From NCBI RefSeq assembly GCF_047470865.1, contig NZ_JAZDRH010000022.1, positions 1-51,995 on the forward strand: a DNA stretch of 51,995 nt. The letters run 5' to 3'. This stretch comes from JAZDRH01 sp047470865 (lineage in GTDB: Bacteria; Pseudomonadota; Gammaproteobacteria; Pseudomonadales; Pseudomonadaceae). A program made the translations under genes and the position numbers. Shown piece by piece: positions 33,715 to 43,394 of the stretch (position 1 is its first letter; each line of letters opens with the position of its first letter). The notes under the pieces were generated by a model. That model saw only the letters and a list, made by a program, of their open reading frames with translations, ran no database searches and had not been told where the DNA came from.

Positions 33715-34893
33715 TTAACGCGTTCCGAGTCCCATCGCTAGTCGGGCAAACCAATGCTTAGCTGGCGGCAGTAAGTCCAGTCCCATTAAGCCCATATTAC
33801 GCCCGAGTGCGAGTAAGGGTTGATTATTGGAGAATAGACGGGTTACGCGATCTGAAAAGCCAATAGTGATATCTTGATCCTTTAATTGGCTAGCCTGAAA
33901 GGCTTGCAGTGTTGCAAAGTCACCTAAAGGTGCTTGGCTCGCTAGCAGATGTTTTGCCAGCATTAAGGTGTCACGCAATGAGAGGTTGTAGCCTTGTCCT
34001 GCAACGGGGTGCAAGCTGTGTGCAGCATTGCCTAATACTACTAGATGAGGGCGTATTTGCTCGTCACTGGCGGCTAAACTTAGTGGATATTGATGGCGTG
34101 AGCCTACTTTAGTGAATGCGCCTACACGAAAGCCAAAGCAGTCTTGGAGTTCATGTAAAAATTCAGCATCAGCGAGATTAAACAAGCGCTCAGCTTCGTT
34201 TGGTTCGCGCGTCCAAATTAAGACATAGCGATTATCAACTAATGGCAGTAAAGCTATAGGGCCGTCGGCAGAAAAACGTTCAAAGGCCTGCCCTTCAGGG
34301 GCTTTATCGCTGCTAACCGTAGTAATTAATGCGGTCTGATTGTAAGGCGTAGTAGTAACGCTAACGCCCAGTTGTTCACGCAGGTTAGAGCGTCCGCCAT
34401 CGGCTAAAATAGTTAATTCGGCTGTGAGTTCAGTGCCATCATCTAATTGCATCTGATAGCCATCAGCCAAGGCTTTAATGTGCTCTACTTTGGCTGGGCA
34501 ACGCCACTCAATAACTTGGCTATCTAAGGCCTGCCATAAACAATGACCTAACCAAGCATTTTCAATAACATAGCCTAGTGCTGGCACACCCTCATCGGCA
34601 GCCACCAATCGAGCGTTGCCAAAATGCCCTTTGTCGGACACATGCACTAAGGTCATGGCTTGTGCACGAGGGGCTATGGCCTCCCAGATTCCTAGCTGTT
34701 GATAAATTTGCTGGCTACCGTAAGAAAGTGCAGAAGCACGTGCATCAAAACTCGGCTGAAATTGGCTGCCTGGGGCAAAAGGTTCAACTAGGGTGATTTT
34801 CCAGCCCCGTTGTTTAGCACCTGCTTGTAGTGCAAGGGCTAGGCTCGCGCCAACCAAACCACCGCCAATAATCGCAATCTGTGTACGTGCCAT
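33715..34893 (-). CDS. ubiH: 2-octaprenyl-6-methoxyphenol hydroxylase UbiH
   Basis: About 392 residues from the ATG at 34893, chosen because AAGGA is seven bases upstream; the ATG at 34899 lies too close to it. FAD motifs: IIGGGLVGASLALALQAG (about 6-23), LADGGRSNLR and VLGNAAHSLHPVAGQGYNLSLRD. UbiH hydroxylates C1 of the ubiquinone ring. It lies directly after pepP (gap of nine bases with this start), an arrangement conserved from E. coli to Pseudomonas. Similar to, but clearly distinct from, the ubiI-type gene at 32004. Confidence 0.88.
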   Translation of the reverse strand: MARTQIAIIGGGLVGASLALALQAGAKQRGWKITLVEPFAPGSQFQPSFDARASALSYGSQQIYQQLGIWEAIAPRAQAMTLVHVSDKGHFGNARLVAADEGVPALGYVIENAWLGHCLWQALDSQVIEWRCPAKVEHIKALADGYQMQLDDGTELTAELTILADGGRSNLREQLGVSVTTTPYNQTALITTVSSDKAPEGQAFERFSADGPIALLPLVDNRYVLIWTREPNEAERLFNLADAEFLHELQDCFGFRVGAFTKVGSRHQYPLSLAASDEQIRPHLVVLGNAAHSLHPVAGQGYNLSLRDTLMLAKHLLASQAPLGDFATLQAFQASQLKDQDITIGFSDRVTRLFSNNQPLLALGRNMGLMGLDLLPPAKHWFARLAMGLGTR

Positions 34894-34902
34894 ACTCATT
34901 CC

Positions 34903-36222
34903 TTATGCTTGTGCCATTAACGCTTCAATCTCAGCAACAGATTTAGGTGCTTTATTAGTTAATACTTGGCAGCCATCAGCAGTCACTACTACGTTATCTT
35001 CAATGCGTACACCGATGCCACGCCATTTTTCAGCAACAGTCGTATCCTCAGGTGAAATATAAATACCAGGTTCAACCGTTAGCACCATACCGACTTGTAA
35101 CGGGCGGCCTTCGCCATTGATTTTATAATCACCAACATCATGCACATCTAAGCCTAACCAGTGCCCAGTTCCATGCATGTAAAATGGACGGTAGGCTTGT
35201 GCTTTAATAAGTTCCTCTACATCACCCTGTAGAATGCCGAGTTCAACTAAACCTTCGGTAATCACTTTGACGGCTGCATTATGTGCGTCATACCAACGAT
35301 GTTTCGGTGAGATGTAGTTAAAGGCTGCAAAATTAGCTTTTAATACAATTTGATAGATAGCTTTTTGCTCAGTGCTAAATTTACCGCTAACAGGAAAGGT
35401 TCGTGTGATATCACTGGCGTAGCAATCAATTTCACAGCCAGCGTCAATCAGCACCAGATCACCATTAACAAGCGGTTGATCATTTTCGTTGTAATGTAAA
35501 ATGCAGGCGTTGCTGCCACTGGCGACAATAGAGTTATAGGCGACATGTTGCGCTCCGCCTTTACGAAACTCATACTCTAATTCAGCTTCCAGTGAGTACT
35601 CGTACAACCCCTGCTTAGCTGCTTTCATAGCATTAATATGAGCTTGCGCTGAAATATTCATCGCTTTTTGCATTAAGGCAATTTCGGCAGGGCTTTTGAT
35701 TAAGCGCATTTCATGCAAAATAGGTTGAGCCGCATGAAACTGCGTGGGTACTTGAGCGCCCATGCGTGCTTGTTCACGCACGCTATTTGTCCATTCTTGA
35801 ATTTGATTATCAAAGTCAGCATCTTCGCCAATATTGCTATAAACGCGGGTGCAGCCATCAATTAAGCTAGGTAGAATTTGATCAACCTCTTCAATGGAGA
35901 AGGCTTGATCTACACCATAATTAATAATAGCGCCGTCTTGCCCTTGACGTTTACCTTCCCATTGCTCGCGCTCAGGATTGCGGTCACGACAAAAAAGCAC
36001 TGTACTGCCATCAGAACGCCCTGGAATTAGCACCAAAATAGCTTGTGGCTCAGGAAATCCACATAAATATTGAAAGTCACTATTTTGGCGGTAGCGATAC
36101 TCAACGCTATTGTTACGCTCAGGAATAGGGGCAGAAGGGAAAATAGCAATGCTCTCTGCTCCCATTTGAGCCATAAAAGTATGGCGGCGTTGAGAAAATT
36201 CAGCCTTGCTAATAGACGACAT
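34903..36222 (-). CDS. pepP: Xaa-Pro aminopeptidase PepP
   Basis: 439 residues, the length of E. coli PepP (441). The N-terminal creatinase-like domain (about 1-170) precedes the pita-bread M24B catalytic domain with dimetal ligands in LIDAGCEIDCYASDITRTFP (Asp pair), MHGTGHWLGLDVHDVG (His), TVEPGIYI and GIGVRIEDNVVV (Glu pair). It removes N-terminal residues next to proline in the cytosol. AAGGAG precedes the ATG. Nine bases follow ygfB. Confidence 0.95.
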   Translation of the reverse strand: MSSISKAEFSQRRHTFMAQMGAESIAIFPSAPIPERNNSVEYRYRQNSDFQYLCGFPEPQAILVLIPGRSDGSTVLFCRDRNPEREQWEGKRQGQDGAIINYGVDQAFSIEEVDQILPSLIDGCTRVYSNIGEDADFDNQIQEWTNSVREQARMGAQVPTQFHAAQPILHEMRLIKSPAEIALMQKAMNISAQAHINAMKAAKQGLYEYSLEAELEYEFRKGGAQHVAYNSIVASGSNACILHYNENDQPLVNGDLVLIDAGCEIDCYASDITRTFPVSGKFSTEQKAIYQIVLKANFAAFNYISPKHRWYDAHNAAVKVITEGLVELGILQGDVEELIKAQAYRPFYMHGTGHWLGLDVHDVGDYKINGEGRPLQVGMVLTVEPGIYISPEDTTVAEKWRGIGVRIEDNVVVTADGCQVLTNKAPKSVAEIEALMAQA

Positions 36223-36231
36223 GCTTACTCC

Positions 36232-36792
36232 TTAATGTACGGCTGTGTTGGGTTCAGTTGTCACAGAGTGTTGTCCTAATTCGTTAAATAACAGAATAGG
36301 CGCAATGCGTAAGTACTCAGACACTTGCATAAAATCATCTTCAGTATCTTCGTTTTCTTCTGCGTTAGACTGAATCTGTGTGATAGAGACAAGATCTTCT
36401 AGCACTTCATTGGCTTCGGTACTGAGTTTTTTACTGCCAGCCACTAAACCAAAACCAGCTAAAAAGCTTTGGCACCACATAGCGACTGCCTGTGTGCGCT
36501 CGGCGATACTGCAATCATCATCAGGTAGTAGTAGAGTGAGCGCCATCACTTCGCTAGATTGCAGCTCTGCTTGGGTCATTTGCAATAAGCCAGCTAAAGG
36601 GGCATGCAAGCTTTCAGGAATTTCACCATCAAATAGCTCAGCGGCATCTGTTAGCCAATCGGCCACTTCAAAATTAGCGCCACCGCAGCAGCGACCAATT
36701 AACAGACCTTGTAACTCGGCAGGTGAAAGTGGCTGGTTTTGTGCGCCTAGTAAGGCCGCAAAGGCTTGATAAGCAGAAGTTTTTTCAGACAT
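36232..36792 (-). CDS. ygfB: UPF0149 family protein YgfB
   Basis: 186 residues. SPAELQGLLIGRCCGG near the N-terminus and MWCQSFLAGFGLV and YLRIAPILLFNEL further on are the UPF0149/YgfB hallmarks; acidic and helical. In P. aeruginosa YgfB affects beta-lactam resistance through ampDh3 control; whether that applies here is unknown. It heads the ygfB-pepP-ubiH-ubiI unit and diverges from the zapB-like gene across 208 bases that must hold both promoters. The ribosome binding site is weak. Confidence 0.9.
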   Translation of the reverse strand: MSEKTSAYQAFAALLGAQNQPLSPAELQGLLIGRCCGGANFEVADWLTDAAELFDGEIPESLHAPLAGLLQMTQAELQSSEVMALTLLLPDDDCSIAERTQAVAMWCQSFLAGFGLVAGSKKLSTEANEVLEDLVSITQIQSNAEENEDTEDDFMQVSEYLRIAPILLFNELGQHSVTTEPNTAVH

Positions 36793-37000
36793 TGTAAGGT
36801 TTCGTCTCAGTCATAACAGGGGCGATATGCGCACTATTGTATGCTTTATCCAGATTTTAAGTGCAGGCTAATGTAAAATTTATCGCAAATAAGCATTGCC
36901 ACATGGCACTTAGCAACGAATGTTATTATCCTAGTCATCTTGATTTGAAATGACCATGTTATCGAGCAATAAATCTATTGCTTAGGTTGCAGGAGGGTTT

Positions 37001-37210
37001 ATGAAAGATTCAGAGATTAAAACCCTTTTAAGCCGTGTTGATCAGCTTATTTCGCGTTATGAAGAGTTAAAACAGCAGCACCAGCTCCTCAAAAATGCTG
37101 AACGAACTTGGCGAGAAGAACGGGCAGAGCTAATTGAAAAGAACCAATTGGCTCGTGTGAAGGTCGAAGCCATGATTTCGAGATTAAAAGCGTTGGAGCA
37201 AGATACATGA
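37001..37210 (+). CDS. ZapB-like coiled-coil cell-division protein (TIGR02449)
   Basis: 69 residues, almost wholly a charged coiled coil (heptads from KTLLSRVDQLISRYEELKQQ onward). The TIGR02449 family always sits ahead of zapA in Pseudomonas-type genomes and is thought to work with ZapA at the division ring; the ZapB comparison is by context and form. GCAGGAGGG before the ATG is a very strong ribosome binding site. Its stop overlaps the zapA start by four bases. Confidence 0.85.
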   Translation: MKDSEIKTLLSRVDQLISRYEELKQQHQLLKNAERTWREERAELIEKNQLARVKVEAMISRLKALEQDT

Positions 37211-37506
37211 CTCAGGCAAAAACTGTTGTAGTAGATATTCTAGATAAGGCATATCACATTGCTTGCCCTGAGGGTGAGGAGTTTGCTTTAGAGCGCGCTG
37301 CACGCTTTTTGGACAGTAAAATGCGTGAAATACGTCGTAGCGGAAAAGTGGTAGGTACTGAGCGTATTGCTGTTATGGCAGCGCTAAATATGACCTATGA
37401 GTTACAAAGCATACAGCTAAAAAGTGCCAAGCCTGAAGCCGAAAGTGTTGATGTTGAAGCAGTACGGACTTTGCTTACACGCTTAGATAAAAACCTATCT
37501 GAATAG
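37207..37506 (+). CDS. zapA: Cell division protein ZapA
   Basis: 99 residues. The N-terminal KTVVVDILDKAYHIACPEGEE strand region and the helix LERAARFLDSKMREIR are the ZapA fold; the C-terminal helix forms the tetramer coiled coil. ZapA crosslinks FtsZ filaments at the division site. The ATGA overlap with the ZapB-like gene implies coupled translation. The 6S RNA gene follows, as in other gammaproteobacteria. Confidence 0.93.
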   Translation: MTQAKTVVVDILDKAYHIACPEGEEFALERAARFLDSKMREIRRSGKVVGTERIAVMAALNMTYELQSIQLKSAKPEAESVDVEAVRTLLTRLDKNLSE

Positions 37507-37509
37507 CGC

Positions 37510-37537
37510 TTGATGCCTAATCAGATGCGTGTATACT
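37510..37537 (+). promoter_or_regulatory. Promoter of 6S RNA
   Basis: TTGATG (37510-37515) and TATACT (37532-37537) are separated by 16 bases and lie about seven bases ahead of the predicted 6S RNA start. A near-consensus sigma-70 promoter. Confidence 0.7.
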
Positions 37538-37543
37538 GAAGTA

Positions 37544-37722
37544 ACTTCCTCGGGTGTTGGCCAGTTGGCAGAGTCCCTGAGCCGATAATTTTATATCTCG
37601 GGAGTTTCGTTTTTGGACTGGTGAGCATGTCCGCTTGACGGAAAGCCTAAAGGTCTTCGCTACTCCCACCTTGAACTTTCGGGTTCAAGGCCAATGCTAA
37701 CAGCGGCACCTAGGGGAAACCT
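37544..37722 (+). ncRNA. ssrS: 6S RNA
   Basis: About 180 bases between zapA and ygfA, the standard ssrS position. The closing stem is visible (ACTTCCTCGG near the 5' end against CACCTAGGGGAA near the 3' end), with the conserved segments CCCTGAGCCGATA and TCGGGTTCAAGG. The largely double-stranded RNA with a central bubble mimics an open promoter and sequesters sigma-70 polymerase in stationary phase. Ends are estimated to within a few bases. Confidence 0.92.
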
Positions 37723-37729
37723 AATTTAA

Positions 37730-37757
37730 AACCCAGTTATTGCGCTGGGTTTTTTAT
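37730..37757 (+). terminator. Terminator after 6S RNA
   Basis: ACCCAG (37731-37736) pairs with CTGGGT (37745-37750) and runs into TTTTTTATT. It lies just after the 6S RNA end. Read-through would reach ygfA, as in the ssrS-ygfA operon of E. coli. Confidence 0.85.
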
Positions 37758-37827
37758 TGCTTGCAAAACATCATAGAACAAAATCTAGGCTTTGGTTATG
37801 CTAGGTTTTTCTCTTATATCTAGGCAA

Positions 37828-38418
37828 ATGACAGATAGCATTCCAAGCCGCGCGCAGCTGCGTAAAACATTACGTGAGCAACGTCGCGCACTTAGCCCTA
37901 TAGCGCAAAAAAAAGCTGCCCAGCACTTTTTAAAGCAGTTTGTGAAAAGCGCGTTGTTTCATCGCCATCAACGCATTGCTATGTATCTTGCCAATGATGG
38001 AGAACTCAATTTACAGCCCACAATTGATTACGCGTTGGCTTGTGGTAAAAAAGTGTATTTGCCTGTGCTTAATACATGGCCACAAACACAAATGGCATTT
38101 CAGCAGGTAGTAGCGAATCAAGTGTGGGAAAAAAATCGATTTAATATTGTGCAACCAAAAATTAATCGAGACTTGCAAGTTAAGCCTTGGGCGCTAGATT
38201 TAGTCTTGTTGCCGTTGGTTGGTTTTGATAGAACAGGTGGTCGCTTAGGAATGGGGGGTGGTTTTTATGATCGCCATTTTGCCTATTTAACGCAGCGCAA
38301 AACATGGCGTAAACCTGTTTTAGTTGGAGTTGCGCATGCTTGTCAGGAGCTAGCGCATATACCAGTGCAGAGTTGGGATATTCCACTGGACAAGGTGTTG
38401 GTTGCTTCACCCAAATAA
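37828..38418 (+). CDS. ygfA: 5-formyltetrahydrofolate cyclo-ligase
   Basis: 196 residues from the ATG at 37828, whose product begins MTDSIPSRAQLRKTLREQRR as family members do; a TTG start at 37792 is unlikely. The substrate/nucleotide motif VLLPLVGFDRTGGRLGMGGGFYDR (about 126-149) is diagnostic. It converts 5-formyl-THF to 5,10-methenyl-THF using ATP. Linkage to 6S RNA upstream is conserved. CTAGG is a modest ribosome binding site. Confidence 0.93.
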   Translation: MTDSIPSRAQLRKTLREQRRALSPIAQKKAAQHFLKQFVKSALFHRHQRIAMYLANDGELNLQPTIDYALACGKKVYLPVLNTWPQTQMAFQQVVANQVWEKNRFNIVQPKINRDLQVKPWALDLVLLPLVGFDRTGGRLGMGGGFYDRHFAYLTQRKTWRKPVLVGVAHACQELAHIPVQSWDIPLDKVLVASPK

Positions 38419-38582
38419 AGCAAGTTTTTTTGTAAAAATACGTTAAAAAAACTAGATAAAACACGCCTGTTTGATGCAAGTGGCTGCAAAGTTAAGTTAT
38501 TTTAACTAGGCTAGTAAGATAGTTCTAAATTAGATAGTTAAATAAAATATATTTCTTTGCGTGGCTATACCTAGGAGTCAAC

Positions 38583-39554
38583 ATGTCCAGTCAAAAAAGT
38601 ACGGCTAAATGGTATCTCGTTCCTTTTGTGGGGTTAATTATTGCAGCAGCTGGTTTTGGTTATTGGAAGTCATTACAAGATAAATTGCCCGCTGGGTTTT
38701 ACGTGGCAAATGGACGTTTAGAAGCGACAGAAGTACAGATAGCCACTAAATATGCAGGTAAGATTGAGCGTATTTTCTTTGATGAAGGCGATCCAGTAGA
38801 GAAAGGTCAACTATTGGCCAAAATGGAAACCGCCACCTTAGAAGCGCAACTGGCACAGGCACAAGCCGAAGTGATGCGTGCAAAAGACAGTCTAACAGCC
38901 GCTCAAGCTAATACGGTTTTACGCCAGAGTGAACAAAACCTAGCCGCCAAAGACTTAAAGCGTTTTCGTGAATTACTGCGTACAGGAAATGCCAGCAAAC
39001 AGTTGGTGGATCAACATCAAACAAGGTATGACACAGCAACGGCGGCGCTAAATGCAGCTAATTCAAATGTCTCGGCTGCGCAAGCAGCAATTAAAGCAGC
39101 ACAAGCTCAGGTAACACAAATCAGCACCTATATTGCCGATAGTAGTTTGTATGCGCCAATGTCTGGCGTTATTCAGTTGAAAGTGGCAGAAGAAGGTGAA
39201 GTGTTAGCGGCTGGCGGACGTATTTTTTTAATGATTAACCCAGCCGATCAATATATGAATGTGTATTTGCCAACAGATGTTGCAGGCAAACTGGTAGTGG
39301 GTGATGAAGCACGTATTGTACTTGATGCGCTAGATCAAACCTTGCCCGCCAAAGTGCAATTTGTTGCATTAAAATCTCAATTTACCCCTAAAGAAGTCGA
39401 AACCTTTAACGAGCGCCAAAAACTAGTGTTTCGCGTAAAGCTTCGTTTACTTGATTCAGACAAAATTCCCGCAGCTAAACCTGGTATGCCAGGCGTTAGC
39501 TATGTGCGCACCGACAGCTCAATTGCTTGGCCTACCAACTTAAATAACAACTAA
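38583..39554 (+). CDS. yhiI: HlyD-family periplasmic adaptor YhiI
   Basis: 323 residues. One N-terminal membrane anchor (about 11-28) is followed by a lipoyl-like half (NGRLEATEVQIATKYAGKIERI), a long coiled-coil hairpin rich in Ala, Gln and Lys (about 85-185), and the second half beginning SLYAPMSGVIQLKVAEEGEV. It links an ABC exporter in the inner membrane to an outer-membrane channel. It opens a three-gene unit with the RbbA-like ATPase/permease and YhhJ; 17 bases separate it from the next gene. No outer-membrane factor gene is adjacent. The 164-base upstream region shows no clear operator. Confidence 0.87.
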   Translation: MSSQKSTAKWYLVPFVGLIIAAAGFGYWKSLQDKLPAGFYVANGRLEATEVQIATKYAGKIERIFFDEGDPVEKGQLLAKMETATLEAQLAQAQAEVMRAKDSLTAAQANTVLRQSEQNLAAKDLKRFRELLRTGNASKQLVDQHQTRYDTATAALNAANSNVSAAQAAIKAAQAQVTQISTYIADSSLYAPMSGVIQLKVAEEGEVLAAGGRIFLMINPADQYMNVYLPTDVAGKLVVGDEARIVLDALDQTLPAKVQFVALKSQFTPKEVETFNERQKLVFRVKLRLLDSDKIPAAKPGMPGVSYVRTDSSIAWPTNLNNN

Positions 39555-39571
39555 ATGTTATAGGGGGCACT

Positions 39572-42286
39572 ATGAGTCAGTTAGCTGTTATTGCTAAAGA
39601 TATTTCGCACCGCTATGGCAAACAATCGGCGCTGGAACAGGTTAGCTTTAGTTTAAAACAGGGTGAGCGTTGTGGGTTGATAGGCCCTGATGGCGCTGGA
39701 AAATCGAGCCTGTTAGGTTTAATTTCTGGCGTGAAAATTATTCAAGAAGGCGCCTTGGATGTGTTAGGAGGCGCTATTACCGAGCGCAAGCATAGGCGAA
39801 GCTTGTACCAACGCATTGCTTTTATGCCCCAGGGTTTAGGGCATAACCTCTACCCTGAGCTTTCTATTGGCGAGAACGTACGTTTTTTTGCGACTTTGTT
39901 TGGCTTATCTAAAGACGAAGCAGATGAGCGTATGCATGGTTTGCTGGCTGCGACCGACCTGTTACGTTTTATTGATCGTCCAGCGGGTAAGCTTTCTGGC
40001 GGAATGAAGCAAAAACTAGGTTTATGCTGCTCCCTTATTCATGATCCTGATTTACTGATTTTAGACGAACCAACTACGGGGGTTGACCCTTTATCTCGGC
40101 GCAACTTCTGGCAGCTTATTGACCGTGTACGCGCTGATCGTCCGCATTTAACCTTGTTGGTTGCCACAGCTTATATGGATGAAGCGGCTCAGTTTGAGCA
40201 TTGTTTGATGCTTGATGACGGAAAAATTATTGCTGATGGCTTAACCACTGAATTGGCTCAAGTAACAGCTACAGGTAAGCTAGATGACGCTTTCACTCAC
40301 TTTCAGCAAAGCCAAGGCAAGCAACACCAAGCGTTAACCATTCCACCAAGAACAACAGAAACCCAAGAAATCGCCATTAAAGCCAAAGACTTGACCATGA
40401 AATTTGGTGATTTTGTGGCAGTGGATAAAGTCAATTTCGAAATTAGCAAAGGTGAGATTTTCGGTTTCTTAGGCTCCAATGGTTGCGGTAAAACCACCAC
40501 CATGAAAATGCTCACGGGTTTATTGGCGGCCAGTGAAGGGGAGGCGTGGCTGTTAGGTAACGCCGTAGATGCCAAAGATTTAGCAACGCGTAAACGTGTA
40601 GGTTTCATGTCGCAAAGCTTTTCGCTCTATGGCGAATTAAGTGTGCGACAAAATTTAGAGTTACATGCGCGATTGTTTGATATAGCAGGTGCTGAGGCAA
40701 AAAAACGCAGCCAAAATTTGATTGAGCGCTTTCATCTTGAACATTATGCAGAGGAGCAAGCTGGTGCTTTACCGCTTGGGCTGCGCCAACGTTTGTCGCT
40801 GGCAGTGTCTATTATTCATGAGCCTGAAGTATTGATTTTAGACGAGCCTACTTCTGGTGTTGACCCCGCTGCACGTGATGATTTTTGGCGACTTTTGATT
40901 GAGCTGTCGCGTGAGCAAGACGTTACCATCTTTTTATCAACGCACTTTATGAACGAAGCTGAGCGTTGTGATCGTATTTCCTTAATGCATGCCGGCAAAG
41001 TGTTGGCGGTAGGCACGCCTGAGGCATTACAGCATCAATTCCAAGGTGTAACACTAGAGGAAGCCTTTGTAACTTGTTTAGAGCAAGCCCAAGGTGAAAC
41101 CCATGAGGAAGATGTAAGCTTAGTTAGCGATAGTGCGACACAGATACCTCGTACCAGCTTTTCATTAACACGCATGCTAGCTACGGCTATGCGTGAAAGT
41201 AAGGAGCTAATGCGTGATAAAGTTCGCCTCGCCTTCGCCCTTTTAGGAGCTGTCTTAATGATGGTAGTGCTGGGGTTGGGTATTTCACTGGATGTAGAAG
41301 ATCTTAAGTTTGCTGTATTTGACCAAGACAATAGCGCCCAGAGCCGCACTTACTTAGAAGCTTATCGTGGCTCGCGTTATTTTGTTGAGCAAGCACCTAT
41401 AACCAGCATGCAAGATATGCAAGATAGGCTGCAGCGTGCTGAACTGAAATTGGCTATTGAGATTCCAGCAGGTTTTGGGCGCAATCTATTTGCAGGACGC
41501 TCTCCTGAAGTAGCCGTATGGATTGATGGCGGCATGCCGTTTGGTGCTGAAACTACCAGAGGCTATGTCAACGCACTACATGAACAAAGCATCCAAAATT
41601 ACTTAGCAGAAAGTAATTTGCCTGCGGGTATTGGTGAGTCACCATTGCGGGTCGAAACACGTTTTCGTTATAACCAAGATGTGGTGAGCGTTAACGCCAT
41701 GGGCCCTGGCGTAATGGCGTTGATTTTAGTTTTTATTCCAACCATGTTGACGGCTTTAGGTGTAGTTCGAGAAAAAGAACTGGGTTCTATCACCAACTTT
41801 TACGCCACACCGTTAACGCGTTTAGAGTTCTTGTTGGGTAAGCAAATGCCTTATTTGGTTGTCAGTATTATTAATCTTCTTTTGCTGATTATGATTACCA
41901 CTTGGGTATTTAACGTACCTCTTAAAGGCAGTTTAGCTGCATTGTTACTGGGCGGTTTACTCTATGTGCTGGCGACTACCAGTTTTGGTTTACTGCTTTC
42001 AACTGTGACTAAAACGCAAATCGCAGCTATTTTGGGGAGTGTTATTTTAACGACCTTACCAACAATTCAGTTTTCAGGTTTGATTGTTCCACGCTCCTCA
42101 TTAGATGGCGGCTCAGCGGTGATGGGAACCTTATTCCCAGCAGGCTATTTTCTTGATATTTCCGTTGGCACCTTTACCAAAGCACTAGGCTTTATGGATT
42201 TATTGCCACAGTACTTGGCGTTGTTGGCTTTTTATTTAGGCTTTACAGGCTTAAGCCTGTTATTGCTGAAAAAGCAGGAGGTGTAG
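39572..42286 (+). CDS. rbbA: RbbA-like ABC exporter: two ATPase domains fused to a permease
   Basis: 904 residues, similar in size and plan to E. coli RbbA/YhiH (911). First ATPase domain (about 3-235): Walker A GPDGAGKSS at 38-46, signature LSGGMKQK, Walker B LLILDEP. Second (about 265-495): Walker A GSNGCGKTT near 301, a degenerate signature (LPLGLRQR) and Walker B VLILDEP. The C-terminal 360 residues are an ABC-2 permease domain (one N-terminal helix, a periplasmic loop and five further helices). With YhhJ it should form a type V exporter fed by YhiI. Substrate unknown. The RbbA name refers to reported ribosome association in E. coli, not established here. Begins after GGGGGC 9 bases upstream. 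Confidence 0.9.
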   Translation: MSQLAVIAKDISHRYGKQSALEQVSFSLKQGERCGLIGPDGAGKSSLLGLISGVKIIQEGALDVLGGAITERKHRRSLYQRIAFMPQGLGHNLYPELSIGENVRFFATLFGLSKDEADERMHGLLAATDLLRFIDRPAGKLSGGMKQKLGLCCSLIHDPDLLILDEPTTGVDPLSRRNFWQLIDRVRADRPHLTLLVATAYMDEAAQFEHCLMLDDGKIIADGLTTELAQVTATGKLDDAFTHFQQSQGKQHQALTIPPRTTETQEIAIKAKDLTMKFGDFVAVDKVNFEISKGEIFGFLGSNGCGKTTTMKMLTGLLAASEGEAWLLGNAVDAKDLATRKRVGFMSQSFSLYGELSVRQNLELHARLFDIAGAEAKKRSQNLIERFHLEHYAEEQAGALPLGLRQRLSLAVSIIHEPEVLILDEPTSGVDPAARDDFWRLLIELSREQDVTIFLSTHFMNEAERCDRISLMHAGKVLAVGTPEALQHQFQGVTLEEAFVTCLEQAQGETHEEDVSLVSDSATQIPRTSFSLTRMLATAMRESKELMRDKVRLAFALLGAVLMMVVLGLGISLDVEDLKFAVFDQDNSAQSRTYLEAYRGSRYFVEQAPITSMQDMQDRLQRAELKLAIEIPAGFGRNLFAGRSPEVAVWIDGGMPFGAETTRGYVNALHEQSIQNYLAESNLPAGIGESPLRVETRFRYNQDVVSVNAMGPGVMALILVFIPTMLTALGVVREKELGSITNFYATPLTRLEFLLGKQMPYLVVSIINLLLLIMITTWVFNVPLKGSLAALLLGGLLYVLATTSFGLLLSTVTKTQIAAILGSVILTTLPTIQFSGLIVPRSSLDGGSAVMGTLFPAGYFLDISVGTFTKALGFMDLLPQYLALLAFYLGFTGLSLLLLKKQEV

Positions 42287-42287
42287 C

Positions 42288-43394
42288 GTGCATAAGTTAT
42301 CGCATATTTTTCGGTTAGGTATTAAAGAACTGGTTAGCTTGCGTTATGACGCCGTACTTATTCTTTTTATGCTTTATGCCTTTACCTTGGCAATCTATAT
42401 GCCAGCCTCTGGCGCTGTTATTGGTGTGAGTAATGCTAGCGTGGCGATTGTTGACCAAGACCAAAGCTCATTTTCACGCCGCCTAGCTGAAGTATTGCTA
42501 CTGCCCGAATTTAAAAAGCCTGTTTATATTGAATATGATCAAATTGATGAAGTGTTAGATGGTGGTAAATATACCTTTGTAATTAATGTTCCGCCTAATT
42601 TTCACCGTGATTTATTAGCAGGCAAGCAGCCAGAATTACAGGTTAACGTAGATGCTACGGCCATGAGCCAAGCCTTTATGGGGGCTTCTTATATTGGCGC
42701 TATTATCAAACGTGAAATGGCCAACCAACTGCAAAGCGGTGAACCACCCGTGAAGTTGGTGGCGAACGTGATGTTTAATAACAACCTGCAAAGTGGTTGG
42801 TTTTTAGCCATTATTCAAATGATCAACAATGTTACTGTGCTAGCCGTATTACTGGCTGGAACGGCTTTATTGCGTGAACGTGAACATGGCACCTTAGAGC
42901 ATTTATTAGTATTGCCATTAACCGCTGCCGAAATTATGGGGGCGAAAATTTGGGCTAATATGCTGGTCATAGTGCTGTGCACTTGGCTGGCGCTGGAAAT
43001 CGTCGTACAGCGTGTTTTAGAAATTCCGTTGGCGGGCTCTATGGGGTTGTTTTTGCTGGTTACAGCCATGTATTTATTTGCCTGTACCTCACTGGCAGTA
43101 ACCTTAACTACCTTTGCTAAATCTATTCCGCAGTTTGGTTTGCTTTCTATTCCTGTGATCCTGCCCATGTTGCTACTGTCAGGCGGTACAACCCCCTTAG
43201 AAAGTATGCCGCAATGGCTACAATATGTTATGCAAATTTCGCCAACTACCCATTATGTTAGCTTGTCGACTGCGATTTTATTTAGAGGCGCTAGCTTTGA
43301 ACTCGTTTGGCCTGAAATGCTAGCGCTGTTGGTCGTGGGCGTAATGTTCTTTAGTATTGCGCTGGCACGCTTTAGAAAAACGCTCGCTGCTTAA
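42288..43394 (+). CDS. yhhJ: ABC-2 exporter permease YhhJ
   Basis: 368 residues: one helix near the N-terminus (about 22-42), a periplasmic domain (about 45-170) and a C-terminal block of five helices with REREHGTLEHLLVLPLTAAEI, the ABC-2 permease motif. It pairs with the permease part of the RbbA-like protein. It starts one base after the rbbA stop, with AGGAGG overlapping the rbbA end. Its stop overlaps the stop of the convergent acyltransferase gene by four bases, and no terminator is visible. Confidence 0.9.
   Translation: MHKLSHIFRLGIKELVSLRYDAVLILFMLYAFTLAIYMPASGAVIGVSNASVAIVDQDQSSFSRRLAEVLLLPEFKKPVYIEYDQIDEVLDGGKYTFVINVPPNFHRDLLAGKQPELQVNVDATAMSQAFMGASYIGAIIKREMANQLQSGEPPVKLVANVMFNNNLQSGWFLAIIQMINNVTVLAVLLAGTALLREREHGTLEHLLVLPLTAAEIMGAKIWANMLVIVLCTWLALEIVVQRVLEIPLAGSMGLFLLVTAMYLFACTSLAVTLTTFAKSIPQFGLLSIPVILPMLLLSGGTTPLESMPQWLQYVMQISPTTHYVSLSTAILFRGASFELVWPEMLALLVVGVMFFSIALARFRKTLAA

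Noticed and set aside
36380..36769. Plus-strand open frame of 129 codons opposite ygfB
   Set aside because: Antisense shadow; Ser/Ala/Lys-rich with no family likeness, and ygfB is well supported.
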